Positions 8,485 to 16,444 of a stretch of DNA of 58,762 nt are shown here, piece after piece; the stretch's first letter is position 1, and each line of letters starts with the position of its first letter. The notes beneath the pieces are model-generated. The model was not told the DNA's origin. It worked only from the letters and a program-made list of their open reading frames with translations, and searched no databases. The translations under genes and the position numbers were made by a program. The stretch lies in the NCBI GenBank assembly GCA_031261605.1, contig JAISJI010000040.1, forward strand, positions 1 to 58,762. Direction: 5' to 3'. Source of the stretch: Ignavibacteria bacterium (lineage in GTDB: Bacteria > Bacteroidota > Ignavibacteria > Kapaibacteriales > UBA2268).

Positions 8485-8783
8485 GAAAAGAAAATACAAT
8501 TACAAAAGAACAATTTATGGAATATACTAAGTCGGTTTGGAATATGAAAACTGAGTCAGCAAAGCGTATTGGACATCCGGCACCATTTCCTATAGAGTTA
8601 CCATATAGATTGATACAATTATATTCATATAAAGATGATATAGTGCTTGACCCATTTATGGGCAGCGGAACAACAGCACTTGCAGCTATGAATTCCAATA
8701 GAAATTATGTAGGTTTTGAACTATCAGAAGAGTATTGTAATCTGGCAAAAAATAGAATATCGCAATTAAATAGTATTTTTTAG
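8484..8783 (+). pseudogene. C-terminal fragment of a DNA methyltransferase
   Basis: Directly after the HNH stop codon a new frame reads GKENTITKEQFMEYTKSVWN, then GHPAPFPIELPYRLIQLYSYKDDIVLDPFMGSGTTALAA and GFELSEEYC. This is the C-terminal third of a beta-class methylase with SAM motif I. The catalytic DPPY/SPPY half is missing. The first in-frame Met is at 8517, giving 88 residues. The sharp junction with the HNH gene suggests a deletion that fused the two genes. A product would not methylate DNA by itself. Confidence 0.85.
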
Positions 8784-8818
8784 TAATCCAGCGACACATT
8801 TTTTACACTTTACTCATA

Positions 8819-8901
8819 TAGCATTTATCTTTGGACCGGGAACGGTGATACCGGAATCAGCAAAGAAGATAATGGAAGCGTTGTTGAAGCAGTATAATTA
8901 A
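8819..8901 (+). repeat. mutase 3'-tail copy F
   Basis: 83 bp repeat the mutase end through its stop. The internal variants match copy E (GGGAACGGTGATACCGGAAT, CAGCAAAGAAG). It follows the methylase fragment and precedes the R-M enzyme. Confidence 0.94.
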
Positions 8902-8919
8902 TAGGGTGAGATGATGTTT

Positions 8920-8948
8920 GTAGGGGCTCAACATTTTTGAACCACTAC
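8920..8948 (+). terminator. degenerate hairpin behind tail copy F
   Basis: GTAGGGGCTCAA and TTGAACCACTAC form the same hairpin with one changed base in each arm. The T run is lost (ACGATAAACAAATG follows), so it is probably a weak or dead terminator. Confidence 0.6.
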
Positions 8949-9032
8949 GATAAACAAATGATTTTATTTATCAATTATTTATTAATAAAAAAAACGGAAT
9001 AATATTCAAACAAAACGGAAATAATAAAATAT

Positions 9033-11054
9033 ATGAAATATAATCTCGAACAACACGTCAATTTTTGGGTAAAAGACACGCTCAAAAATTTGGGTTTGGA
9101 AGACAGTGAAATCGGCTTTGAAAGCAATATGAGCGACTACCTGAAGACCGCTCTTAAAGGTTCTGCTAAAACAGAGAACAAAAGCAACTTTGGAAAGCCC
9201 GACTTTATTATCGAAAAATATAAGGCAAACAACCTCGCACAGCACTCAATTCCTGTGTTGATTGAAGATAAGTTGCATAACAACAAACTGATTGCAGAAA
9301 ACAAAGACGGCATAAAAAGCGATGACAATTCCATCCGCGATTTTGCTGTCAATGGTGCGATAAACTATGCTACCACAGCCATTGCAAGCAAAAAATATGA
9401 CGAAATAGTGGCAGTAGGTATTACGGGCGAAAGTGCCGAAGAAATTAAAATAAAGGTCTATTATGTCTATGGTGCTACTTTCGACTCGGTAAAGGAAATG
9501 ACGGCATATACCTCGCTCAATTTCCTTGAAAACGAAACAACTTTCGCTGAATTTTACAAAGAAGCAACGCTTACCGAAGAAGAAAAACACCGTATTTTAA
9601 TAGATAGTCGCGAAAAACTAGGAAAATATTCCAAAGAACTTAATAAATTGATGCACGACCACGCTATTACCGCTCCGCAACGAGTGCTGTATGTCTCAGG
9701 TATGCTGCTCTCTATGCAGGATATTGACGTCCGCAAAATTAAGGGTTTAACTCCAAATGACCTCAAAGGTGCAGGTGGAACCGAACGCGACGGCTTGAAA
9801 ATCAAAGATAAAATAGGAAATTTTCTTGACGCAAAAAAAATTCCGCAGGACAAAAAAGAGTTGATGCTCTCCAGTTTTGCTGAAATCTCGAAAGACGCGC
9901 AACGGGACGAGCCGCAAATGCTCAACAAAGCCGTTGCCCGCAATCTGGGCGGCAATGCAAGTATTAACAAGCAGATTTTTACCTATATCTACGACAATAT
10001 CTTTACCAGCATTGATGCCATGGCAGGACATTTGGACATTATGGGCGAGATGTATTCTGAATTTCTGAAATACGCGCTGGGAGACGGCAAAGAAATCGGC
10101 ATTGTGCTTACGCCACCTTATGTTACCAAAATGATGGCTGAAATATTAAATGTGAATAAGGACGACAGGGTGATGGATTTAGCAACGGGCTCTGCCTCAT
10201 TCCTTATTTCGTCAATGGAGATGATGATAAATGAGGCGGAAACTGAATTTTCAAAAGGTTCAACAGCCGCTGCCGACAAAATTCAGAAAATAAAAAAGGA
10301 GCAACTCTTAGGCGTGGAGTTGAACGCCGAAATGTACACGCTGGCAACTACCAATATGATTTTGCGCGGAGACGGCTCGGCTCGAATTGAAAAGGGCTCG
10401 TCTTTTGACCGTCCCGCCGAACTTTACAGCGATTTCAAAGCCACTAAACTACTGCTTAATCCACCTTTTTCTTACGATGAAAACGGAATGCCCTTTATTG
10501 CTTTCGGCTTAAAACAGATGTCAAAGGGTGGCAGAGCGGCAATTATTATTCAAGACAGTGCAGGTAGCGGCAAAGCCATAAAATCGACTGCCCAAATGCT
10601 GAAAAACAACACCCTGCTCGCAAGCATTAAAATGCCTACCGACCTATTTCAACCAATGGCAGGGGTGCAAACAAGCGTCTATGTGCTTGAAGCAGGAACG
10701 CCACACGATACGCAAAAAACAGTGAAATTTATCGACTTCCGCAACGACGGATACAAACGCACCTCTCGCTCGCTCAACGAAATAGACCAGCCACAAAAAC
10801 GCTATGCCGACATTGTGAAAATTTTTAAGGCGGGAAAGCAGGCAAAAGTGGAAGCCGCATGGAACCTGAACGAAGTGTTTGTAGAGGACTTTATTACGCT
10901 CAAAGGTAACGACTGGAATTTTGACCAGCACAAGCGCATTGACACACGACCCGTCCTCAACGATTTCAAAAAAACAGTCGCCGACTATCTTGCGTGGGAA
11001 GTATCTAATATCCTCAAAGGGCAAAGCACAGAGGAGGAACGCTTGGGAAAATAG
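9033..11054 (+). CDS. type IIG/IIB restriction-modification subunit (nuclease + N6-adenine methylase)
   Basis: This 673-residue protein joins an N-terminal PD-(D/E)xK nuclease to an N6-adenine methylase. The nuclease motif is GKPDFII (PD at 56-57) with IEDK (77-80). The methylase has SAM motif I DLATGSASFL (near residue 380) and catalytic NPPF (near 475) in a type I HsdM-like fold. BcgI, AloI and HaeIV-type enzymes have this layout and need a specificity domain, which is encoded next in the -1 frame. The frame stops at TAG 11052-11054 right after ERLGK. Sequence at that point suggests ribosomes can shift into the S frame (see frameshift signal). No methylase-only or nuclease-only gene is needed. 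Base composition is less AT-rich than the neighbouring R-M genes, so it has a separate origin. Confidence 0.9.
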   Translation: MKYNLEQHVNFWVKDTLKNLGLEDSEIGFESNMSDYLKTALKGSAKTENKSNFGKPDFIIEKYKANNLAQHSIPVLIEDKLHNNKLIAENKDGIKSDDNSIRDFAVNGAINYATTAIASKKYDEIVAVGITGESAEEIKIKVYYVYGATFDSVKEMTAYTSLNFLENETTFAEFYKEATLTEEEKHRILIDSREKLGKYSKELNKLMHDHAITAPQRVLYVSGMLLSMQDIDVRKIKGLTPNDLKGAGGTERDGLKIKDKIGNFLDAKKIPQDKKELMLSSFAEISKDAQRDEPQMLNKAVARNLGGNASINKQIFTYIYDNIFTSIDAMAGHLDIMGEMYSEFLKYALGDGKEIGIVLTPPYVTKMMAEILNVNKDDRVMDLATGSASFLISSMEMMINEAETEFSKGSTAAADKIQKIKKEQLLGVELNAEMYTLATTNMILRGDGSARIEKGSSFDRPAELYSDFKATKLLLNPPFSYDENGMPFIAFGLKQMSKGGRAAIIIQDSAGSGKAIKSTAQMLKNNTLLASIKMPTDLFQPMAGVQTSVYVLEAGTPHDTQKTVKFIDFRNDGYKRTSRSLNEIDQPQKRYADIVKIFKAGKQAKVEAAWNLNEVFVEDFITLKGNDWNFDQHKRIDTRPVLNDFKKTVADYLAWEVSNILKGQSTEEERLGK

Positions 11055-11095
11055 ATGCCCCACTTAACCAAAAACTGCAAAGTGTTAAGTGGGGC
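11045..11095 (+). promoter_or_regulatory. probable programmed -1 ribosomal frameshift signal
   Basis: The heptamer GGGAAAA (11045-11051) is read in the zero frame as G GGA AAA, the X XXY YYZ pattern of -1 slippery sites. The UAG stop follows at once (11052-11054). After five bases (TAGAT) comes a perfect 12-bp stem: GCCCCACTTAAC (11057-11068), 15-base loop, GTTAAGTGGGGC (11084-11095). Slippage places AAA at 11048-11050 and continues as ATA GAT GCC into the S frame. Site, stop, spacer and stem all have canonical order and distance. That it works in the cell is inference. Confidence 0.7.
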
Positions 11096-12196
11096 GAATT
11101 TGAAATAGGCAGTTTGTTTGAAATAAATTCTTACAAGAAACGATTTGATGCAAACAAAGTGGAACTTGTAGAAAATGGTTTTCCATATATCGTTAGAACT
11201 TCACTAAATAATGGTTTGAAAGGTTATATTTTGGAAAATGAAGAATATTTGAATGAAGGCAATACAATTTCATTCGGACAAGATACTGCCACAATGTTTT
11301 ATCAAGAAAAGCCATATTTTACGGGAGATAAAATAAAAATTTTGAAACCGAAATTCTGTCAGTTAAATAAAATCACAGCCCATTTTTTTATTTCAACAAT
11401 GGCAAAATCATTTTCAAGTTTCTCTTGGGGAAGTTCAAGTTTTAATGTTGAAATTATCAAAAAGCAAAAAATAACGCTTCCTATTCTCAACGGCGCGATA
11501 GATTTTGCGTTTATGGAGGATTTTATCGCTGAACTGGAGGTTCAGCGTATCGCTGAACTGGAGGCATATCTTCTTACTACCGGCTTAAACAACTATACGC
11601 TTACCGAAGCGGAAAAAGCCGCCTTGCAGAAGTTTGAAAAAGGAAATGTGGAGTTTGAGGAGTTTAGAATTGTCGATTTATTTGAAAAAATTAAAGTTAA
11701 TAATCTTAAATATAAAACAAATGAATTACCAAGTCAGGCAAAAGATAAATTTGTTTTACCTGCTTTAACCGCTGGAATAATTAATCAAGGTTTAAATAAT
11801 TTTGTTCCAAAAGAAAATGCCACAATTTTGAAAAATGTAATTTCAATATCAGCAAATGGAGCAAATACAGGAGTAACTTTTTATCAACCTAAAGAATTTA
11901 CAGTTTTACAAGATGCTTATGCAATAAAATTTAAAGAACGAGAATTAATAGCAAATGTAAATTTATTTTTAACAGCAGTAATTTCAAAAACTATTTATGG
12001 AAATTATGAATGGACAAATAAAGCAGGATGGGAAAGAATTAAAACAAATAAAATTTCGCTTCCTACCACCGACGGCAAAATTGACTATTCATTTATGGCG
12101 TTCTTTATTTCAGCGGTTCAGAAATTGGTAATAGCCGATGTGGTGCGCTATGCCGACAGAAAAATAGTAGCCACGCGGGCGGTGGTAGAGAAATAA
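11051..12196 (+). CDS. specificity (S) domain of the type IIG enzyme, -1 frame
   Basis: The frame encodes two target-recognition domains of the HsdS/BcgIB type. They begin with KWGEFEIGSLFEI and, in the second half, with EFEEFRIVDLFEKI, separated by a conserved helix containing IAELEVQRIAELEAY. Together they read a bipartite DNA site. No ATG, GTG or TTG occurs in frame between the upstream stop at 11006 and TTG 11114, and that TTG would remove the conserved WGEFEIG start. The most economical reading is synthesis as a fusion with the upstream protein by -1 frameshift (about 1054 residues, the size of single-chain AloI/HaeIV-type enzymes). Alternatives are a recent frameshift mutation or a non-standard start. 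The stop at 12194-12196 is clear. Confidence 0.85.
   Translation: MDAPLNQKLQSVKWGEFEIGSLFEINSYKKRFDANKVELVENGFPYIVRTSLNNGLKGYILENEEYLNEGNTISFGQDTATMFYQEKPYFTGDKIKILKPKFCQLNKITAHFFISTMAKSFSSFSWGSSSFNVEIIKKQKITLPILNGAIDFAFMEDFIAELEVQRIAELEAYLLTTGLNNYTLTEAEKAALQKFEKGNVEFEEFRIVDLFEKIKVNNLKYKTNELPSQAKDKFVLPALTAGIINQGLNNFVPKENATILKNVISISANGANTGVTFYQPKEFTVLQDAYAIKFKERELIANVNLFLTAVISKTIYGNYEWTNKAGWERIKTNKISLPTTDGKIDYSFMAFFISAVQKLVIADVVRYADRKIVATRAVVEK
11524..11564 (+). repeat. 24-bp direct repeat in the S-domain linker
   Basis: TATCGCTGAACTGGAGG occurs at 11524 and again at 11548, a 24-bp period equal to eight codons, giving IAELEVQR then IAELEAYL. It lies in the helix between the two recognition domains. 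In EcoR124I a similar repeat in this position sets the spacer of the DNA site. Confidence 0.85.
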
Positions 12197-12234
12197 GATG
12201 AAAAACTTAAACGGAATAGGAATTTGCTTCTTTT

Positions 12235-12255
12235 AATCAGCAAAGAAGATAATGG
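12235..12255 (+). repeat. mutase 3'-tail copy G (21-bp remnant)
   Basis: The 21 bases around ATCAGCAAAGAAGATAATGG match copies E and F exactly and lie just behind the S gene. They mark the right end of the island; the convergent NRPS gene ends 58 bp further on. Confidence 0.75.
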
Positions 12256-12312
12256 GATTACAAACAGAAAGAATGATATTGCCCCCTTTTTCAATTTATT
12301 ATACATATTTAT

Positions 12313-15300
12313 TTATGATTTAATTGCATCTATTATCTTTTCTATATTGTTAGCCAATGCCCCAATAAAAGGGGGACGCATCATCGTAATATGGTTGCCG
12401 GGGGTAGATATTACTTGCACATTATCAGCCACACTTCTCCATAATAAATCCTCCGGACGAGTATCCAAAAGCATATTATTATCTTGATGCTCGTTCTGCA
12501 AAACAAGTTCTGCTTCCGCTTTAATAACAACAACATTTCCTGAATACCTCGGCGGCTTATATAAATAAATAATTCTATTATGCTCCAACATTAATTCTAT
12601 AAAGCCGTTAAAATCATTAAGTCCTATTCCCTGAGGTATTAGGTTATGAGAAGAAAATCTTTCATAAAATAGTTTAGAACGTTCTAGTGGTGTTAGCGAA
12701 GCAAGCATTTCCTTTGTAATACCTATATCTTTTTGCACAAAGAGCGAAACCTTAGCGACAAACTCTACTATTCCCGCTGCCTCATCAAAATTCAAACTAT
12801 TATTTTGTGAATAAGCCGGATTGTCAAGCACTAACACTGTTGGGAATATATTTTTTCTTTTACCGAGTTGCGTAGCCATTTCGTAAGCTATATTAGCCCC
12901 TAATGACCACCCACCAAATATCATTTTGCCTTTGATATTAAGCAAAGTAAGTTCATCTAAGTAATCCGAAGCAATATGCGATATAGAGTTGCCTTGCTGT
13001 TCGCCGGGAGCCACCTGAATTGCATAAATAGATACATTTCTATTTATCAACTCTGCTAAAGAAAGGTAATTATATATATAGCCACCAGCGGGATGAATTA
13101 GGAACAAATTAACTGGACAATCAATAGATTCCTTTATATTCAAAATATGTGAATGCTTTAAATCTTTAATTTCAACGTCTTGCTTTATTCCTTTTGCTAG
13201 CATTCTAATAGTAGGGTTGCGAAAAAGAAAAGGTAATGTTAAATTTGTATTAAATTGATTATTTATATGATAAAGCAATTCTATGGATATTAAGGAATTT
13301 CCTCCTATATCAAAAAAACTCTCATCTATTCCTATGTTGGTTTGCTTAAATATTTTATTGAAAATGCTCTGAATAGATAATTGCTCATCAGATAGTTCTT
13401 CATTTGAGATTATATTCGCTCTTTGAGGTTCTTGTGCGGATGCATTAAAAATATTAACTAGTTCTCTATAATTCACCTTTCCATTTGCTGTGAATGGAAT
13501 AGTATTTGTTATTAAAAGTTTATCTGGTAGCATATAATTAGGCAAATTGTTTGCTAGTAATTGCCTTATATCTGCTTCGGCACACTTTCCGTTCGTTTTG
13601 ACTGCCACCCAAAGTTGCTTCTGAGTTGCATCCGAAAACAATGCCACCGCCTGCTCCACACCATCTATTGCTTCGAGCCGCTTCTCTACCTCACCCAATT
13701 CTACTCTAAATCCTCTAATCTTTACTTGCCTATCGCTACGTCCTTTGAATATTATATCTCCGTCTTCATTCCAAATACCCATATCACCTGTCCTAAATAA
13801 TATGTCCCTTGTGTTATTGCTAAATGGGGATTGTATAAACTTCTCTGCTGTAAGTTCCATATTATTGAAGTATCCATCAGAAAGCAGTAGCCCGCCGATG
13901 TAAATCTCTCCTTCTGCTCCAATAGGAATAAGATTTTTATTTGCGTCTAATATATAAATATATGTATTTTTGAAAGGTCTGCCAATAGGTATTTCCTGCT
14001 CGTCTCCCTTCACATTGTAATAAGTAATACTTATTGTAGTTTCTGTTGGTCCATAAAATTGAAGAATCTCGAGTTCTGGAGCAAGTTTTATTATTCGTTG
14101 GACGAGTGCAACTCCAAGCGATTCGCCTGCAAAAATAATTTTATCGAACGGCAGAACTGATTTACCGGCAACTAATAGAGCGTTAAGATGTGCTGGAACA
14201 AGTTTTAAGTAATTCGGTGGGTTTATACTGAAACGTTTAGATAGCAGAGAAGGAGAGAGGACTTCGGATTCTGTGCAGATAAGCAATGTAGCCCCAAGCA
14301 AAAGAGACGGAAAAATCATTGAATATCCCAGGTCCGCTGCAAAAGTAGATACATTTGCAAAACGAGCATCCGCTTTTAATTGCAATTGCTCGGACATCGC
14401 AAAGGAAAAAGCAATTACCGCAAAATGTGAAACCGCAACTCCTTTCGGATTACCTGTTGTTCCTGACGTATACATAATGTATGCAATATCTTTATTATCT
14501 ATCTGAACTGCGGGAGGTGTATCGGAATATTTTTCTATTGAATTGTTATCAACGATACACTTTATGGCGTTCAATTCTTGTATTATTGGAAGTAATTTTT
14601 GCTCTGTAATGATAATTGATGCTTGAGAATCCGATAATATATATTTAATTCTCGCTAAAGGAAAATCTGCTGCAAGTGGCACAAACGGCACACCACTCTT
14701 GTTAGCGGCAACTAACGCAACTATCATATCAATACCTCTATTGAGAAATATCAATACCGGCTTTTTGTTTGTATTTTGTGTCGTAATAAAATTAGCAATT
14801 CTATTGGCTTTCTTATCTAAGTCCGAGTATGTAATGGACTTATCATTGCTTTCTACTGCTATGTGCTGGGGACGTGTTTGTGTATGTCTTTCTATGAGTT
14901 CCTTCAAATTACTTGTAGGAATATGACTAAGAGTTGAATATGTTTTACTATTATTAAGTAAAATACATTTTTCGGTTGCACCTATATAATCTATATCCAT
15001 TACTTTTATATTCGGCTGCGTTACGACTGTATTTACCACATTATGATAATGCTCTATAATATTTCTTACTATTGTATTAGCAAAAATTTCCACATTCGCA
15101 GTAAGAGTGATTACAAACTCACCACTAAATTCCTCCACCCAAAAATCTAAATCATAAGTAGCAAGTCCCAAATCTATCTTATATGGTTTAATTTTAATAT
15201 CACCAATGGAATACAAAGACGGAATATTTTGAAAAGCAAACATTACCTGAAATAATGGAGAAGTGCCCAAATCTCTTTCTGTGTCAAGCGCAGACACTAT

Positions 15301-16422
15301 TTTATTGAATGGTATTTTTTGGTGCTTCAAATTATTGTAAGAACTCTCTTTGATTTTCACCGCCAACTCTAAGAAAGATTGCTTTGGGTTTATATTCTGT
15401 TTGTATGGTAAGGTGTTGATAAACAATCCTAATACATCTTGAAATTCTGCATCTCCTCTATTTGCTGTCGGAACACCAATCACTATATCTGGCTGATATG
15501 AATACCTATAAAGTAAAATATATAAAGATGTTAAAAAATAGACAAAAGGAGTAATATCATTTTCTTTACAGAATTGATTTATTTGCTCTGTTAATGCAGT
15601 CCCTATCGGTAGCACTTCTTTTTTGCCTTTTTTTGCAAAGCCCGAAGGGCGTTGTTTGTAATATGGTAGTCGAACTGGTGGTGGCAGTGGAGTAAGAGTA
15701 TTTTGCCAATACTCTTCGAAGCGGATATATTCATCAGAGCGGAGCCATACTTGTTCACTTGCCACATAATCAATGTATTGAAATGCTGCTGGTGTTTGCA
15801 TCGCATCTGTCTCTAATCCAGCCAGTAGCGAACTATATCTTTGCACAAGTTCTTTTATAAACAGAGCGTTGCTCCAGCCGTCTGAAATTATATGATGCGG
15901 AGTATATAAAAATAGATACTCCGTTTCTGAACTGCGAATAAGTCCTAATCGCAATAACGGAGCTTTATCCAGAGGTATTACTTGCAATGCTTCTTCCTTT
16001 GCAGCCAATTGTAGGTATTTTTCTTTCTCTTCCAGAGATAAGTGCCGAACGTCCGCATATTTGATATGTATCGCCACATTATCTTCTACTCTTTGATAAG
16101 GAATTCCTTCTTTTGTGAAAAATGATGTTCTAAGTATGTCATTCCTATTTATTATTTCATTTAGTGCTATTTCAATTAATTGTGCATCTATTGTTTCCCC
16201 AAAATCCAAATTAGCGTAAACTGGATTATTTTGAAGATAATGTTCTGAATTCCATTGCTCCTGAAACCAGAACTGCTGCTGGGCATTGGATAAAGGATAT
16301 ACATTATCGCTATTGCGAGGCATTTTTGTGCTTTGTTTCTTGCCACTCAGACCTTTTTCTTTCCTGAGTTTTAGTATATTATCCAATTGTTCTTTGTTTA
16401 GGGTATTTGTGAATTGCTTCAT
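12313..16422 (-). CDS. NRPS module C-A-PCP-TE (chain-terminating)
   Basis: This 1369-residue synthetase has the order condensation (about 40-470, active site HHIISDG at 176-182), adenylation (about 500-1000, YTSGTTGNPKG, FYGPTETT), carrier (FFDIGGNSL, the Ser for phosphopantetheine) and thioesterase (GGWSLG, final GNHITMM). It should add one building block and release the product. The N-terminus (LNKEQLDNILKLRKEKGL) looks like a docking segment. Aligning the A domain to GrsA by eye gives Ala, not Asp, at position 235 (STFAADLGYSM), and Lys near 278. Asp235 normally holds the alpha-amino group, so the substrate may be unusual. It is the last gene of the minus-strand cluster, 22 bp after the enoylreductase gene. 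Confidence 0.95.
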   Translation of the reverse strand: MKQFTNTLNKEQLDNILKLRKEKGLSGKKQSTKMPRNSDNVYPLSNAQQQFWFQEQWNSEHYLQNNPVYANLDFGETIDAQLIEIALNEIINRNDILRTSFFTKEGIPYQRVEDNVAIHIKYADVRHLSLEEKEKYLQLAAKEEALQVIPLDKAPLLRLGLIRSSETEYLFLYTPHHIISDGWSNALFIKELVQRYSSLLAGLETDAMQTPAAFQYIDYVASEQVWLRSDEYIRFEEYWQNTLTPLPPPVRLPYYKQRPSGFAKKGKKEVLPIGTALTEQINQFCKENDITPFVYFLTSLYILLYRYSYQPDIVIGVPTANRGDAEFQDVLGLFINTLPYKQNINPKQSFLELAVKIKESSYNNLKHQKIPFNKIVSALDTERDLGTSPLFQVMFAFQNIPSLYSIGDIKIKPYKIDLGLATYDLDFWVEEFSGEFVITLTANVEIFANTIVRNIIEHYHNVVNTVVTQPNIKVMDIDYIGATEKCILLNNSKTYSTLSHIPTSNLKELIERHTQTRPQHIAVESNDKSITYSDLDKKANRIANFITTQNTNKKPVLIFLNRGIDMIVALVAANKSGVPFVPLAADFPLARIKYILSDSQASIIITEQKLLPIIQELNAIKCIVDNNSIEKYSDTPPAVQIDNKDIAYIMYTSGTTGNPKGVAVSHFAVIAFSFAMSEQLQLKADARFANVSTFAADLGYSMIFPSLLLGATLLICTESEVLSPSLLSKRFSINPPNYLKLVPAHLNALLVAGKSVLPFDKIIFAGESLGVALVQRIIKLAPELEILQFYGPTETTISITYYNVKGDEQEIPIGRPFKNTYIYILDANKNLIPIGAEGEIYIGGLLLSDGYFNNMELTAEKFIQSPFSNNTRDILFRTGDMGIWNEDGDIIFKGRSDRQVKIRGFRVELGEVEKRLEAIDGVEQAVALFSDATQKQLWVAVKTNGKCAEADIRQLLANNLPNYMLPDKLLITNTIPFTANGKVNYRELVNIFNASAQEPQRANIISNEELSDEQLSIQSIFNKIFKQTNIGIDESFFDIGGNSLISIELLYHINNQFNTNLTLPFLFRNPTIRMLAKGIKQDVEIKDLKHSHILNIKESIDCPVNLFLIHPAGGYIYNYLSLAELINRNVSIYAIQVAPGEQQGNSISHIASDYLDELTLLNIKGKMIFGGWSLGANIAYEMATQLGKRKNIFPTVLVLDNPAYSQNNSLNFDEAAGIVEFVAKVSLFVQKDIGITKEMLASLTPLERSKLFYERFSSHNLIPQGIGLNDFNGFIELMLEHNRIIYLYKPPRYSGNVVVIKAEAELVLQNEHQDNNMLLDTRPEDLLWRSVADNVQVISTPGNHITMMRPPFIGALANNIEKIIDAIKS

Positions 16423-16444
16423 ATTGTCCTCCGTTGTATAATTC

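Noticed and set aside
11114..12196. S gene starting at TTG 11114
   Set aside because: This start would cut off the conserved WGEFEIGSL beginning and has no ribosome binding site; the frame is better explained by -1 frameshift.
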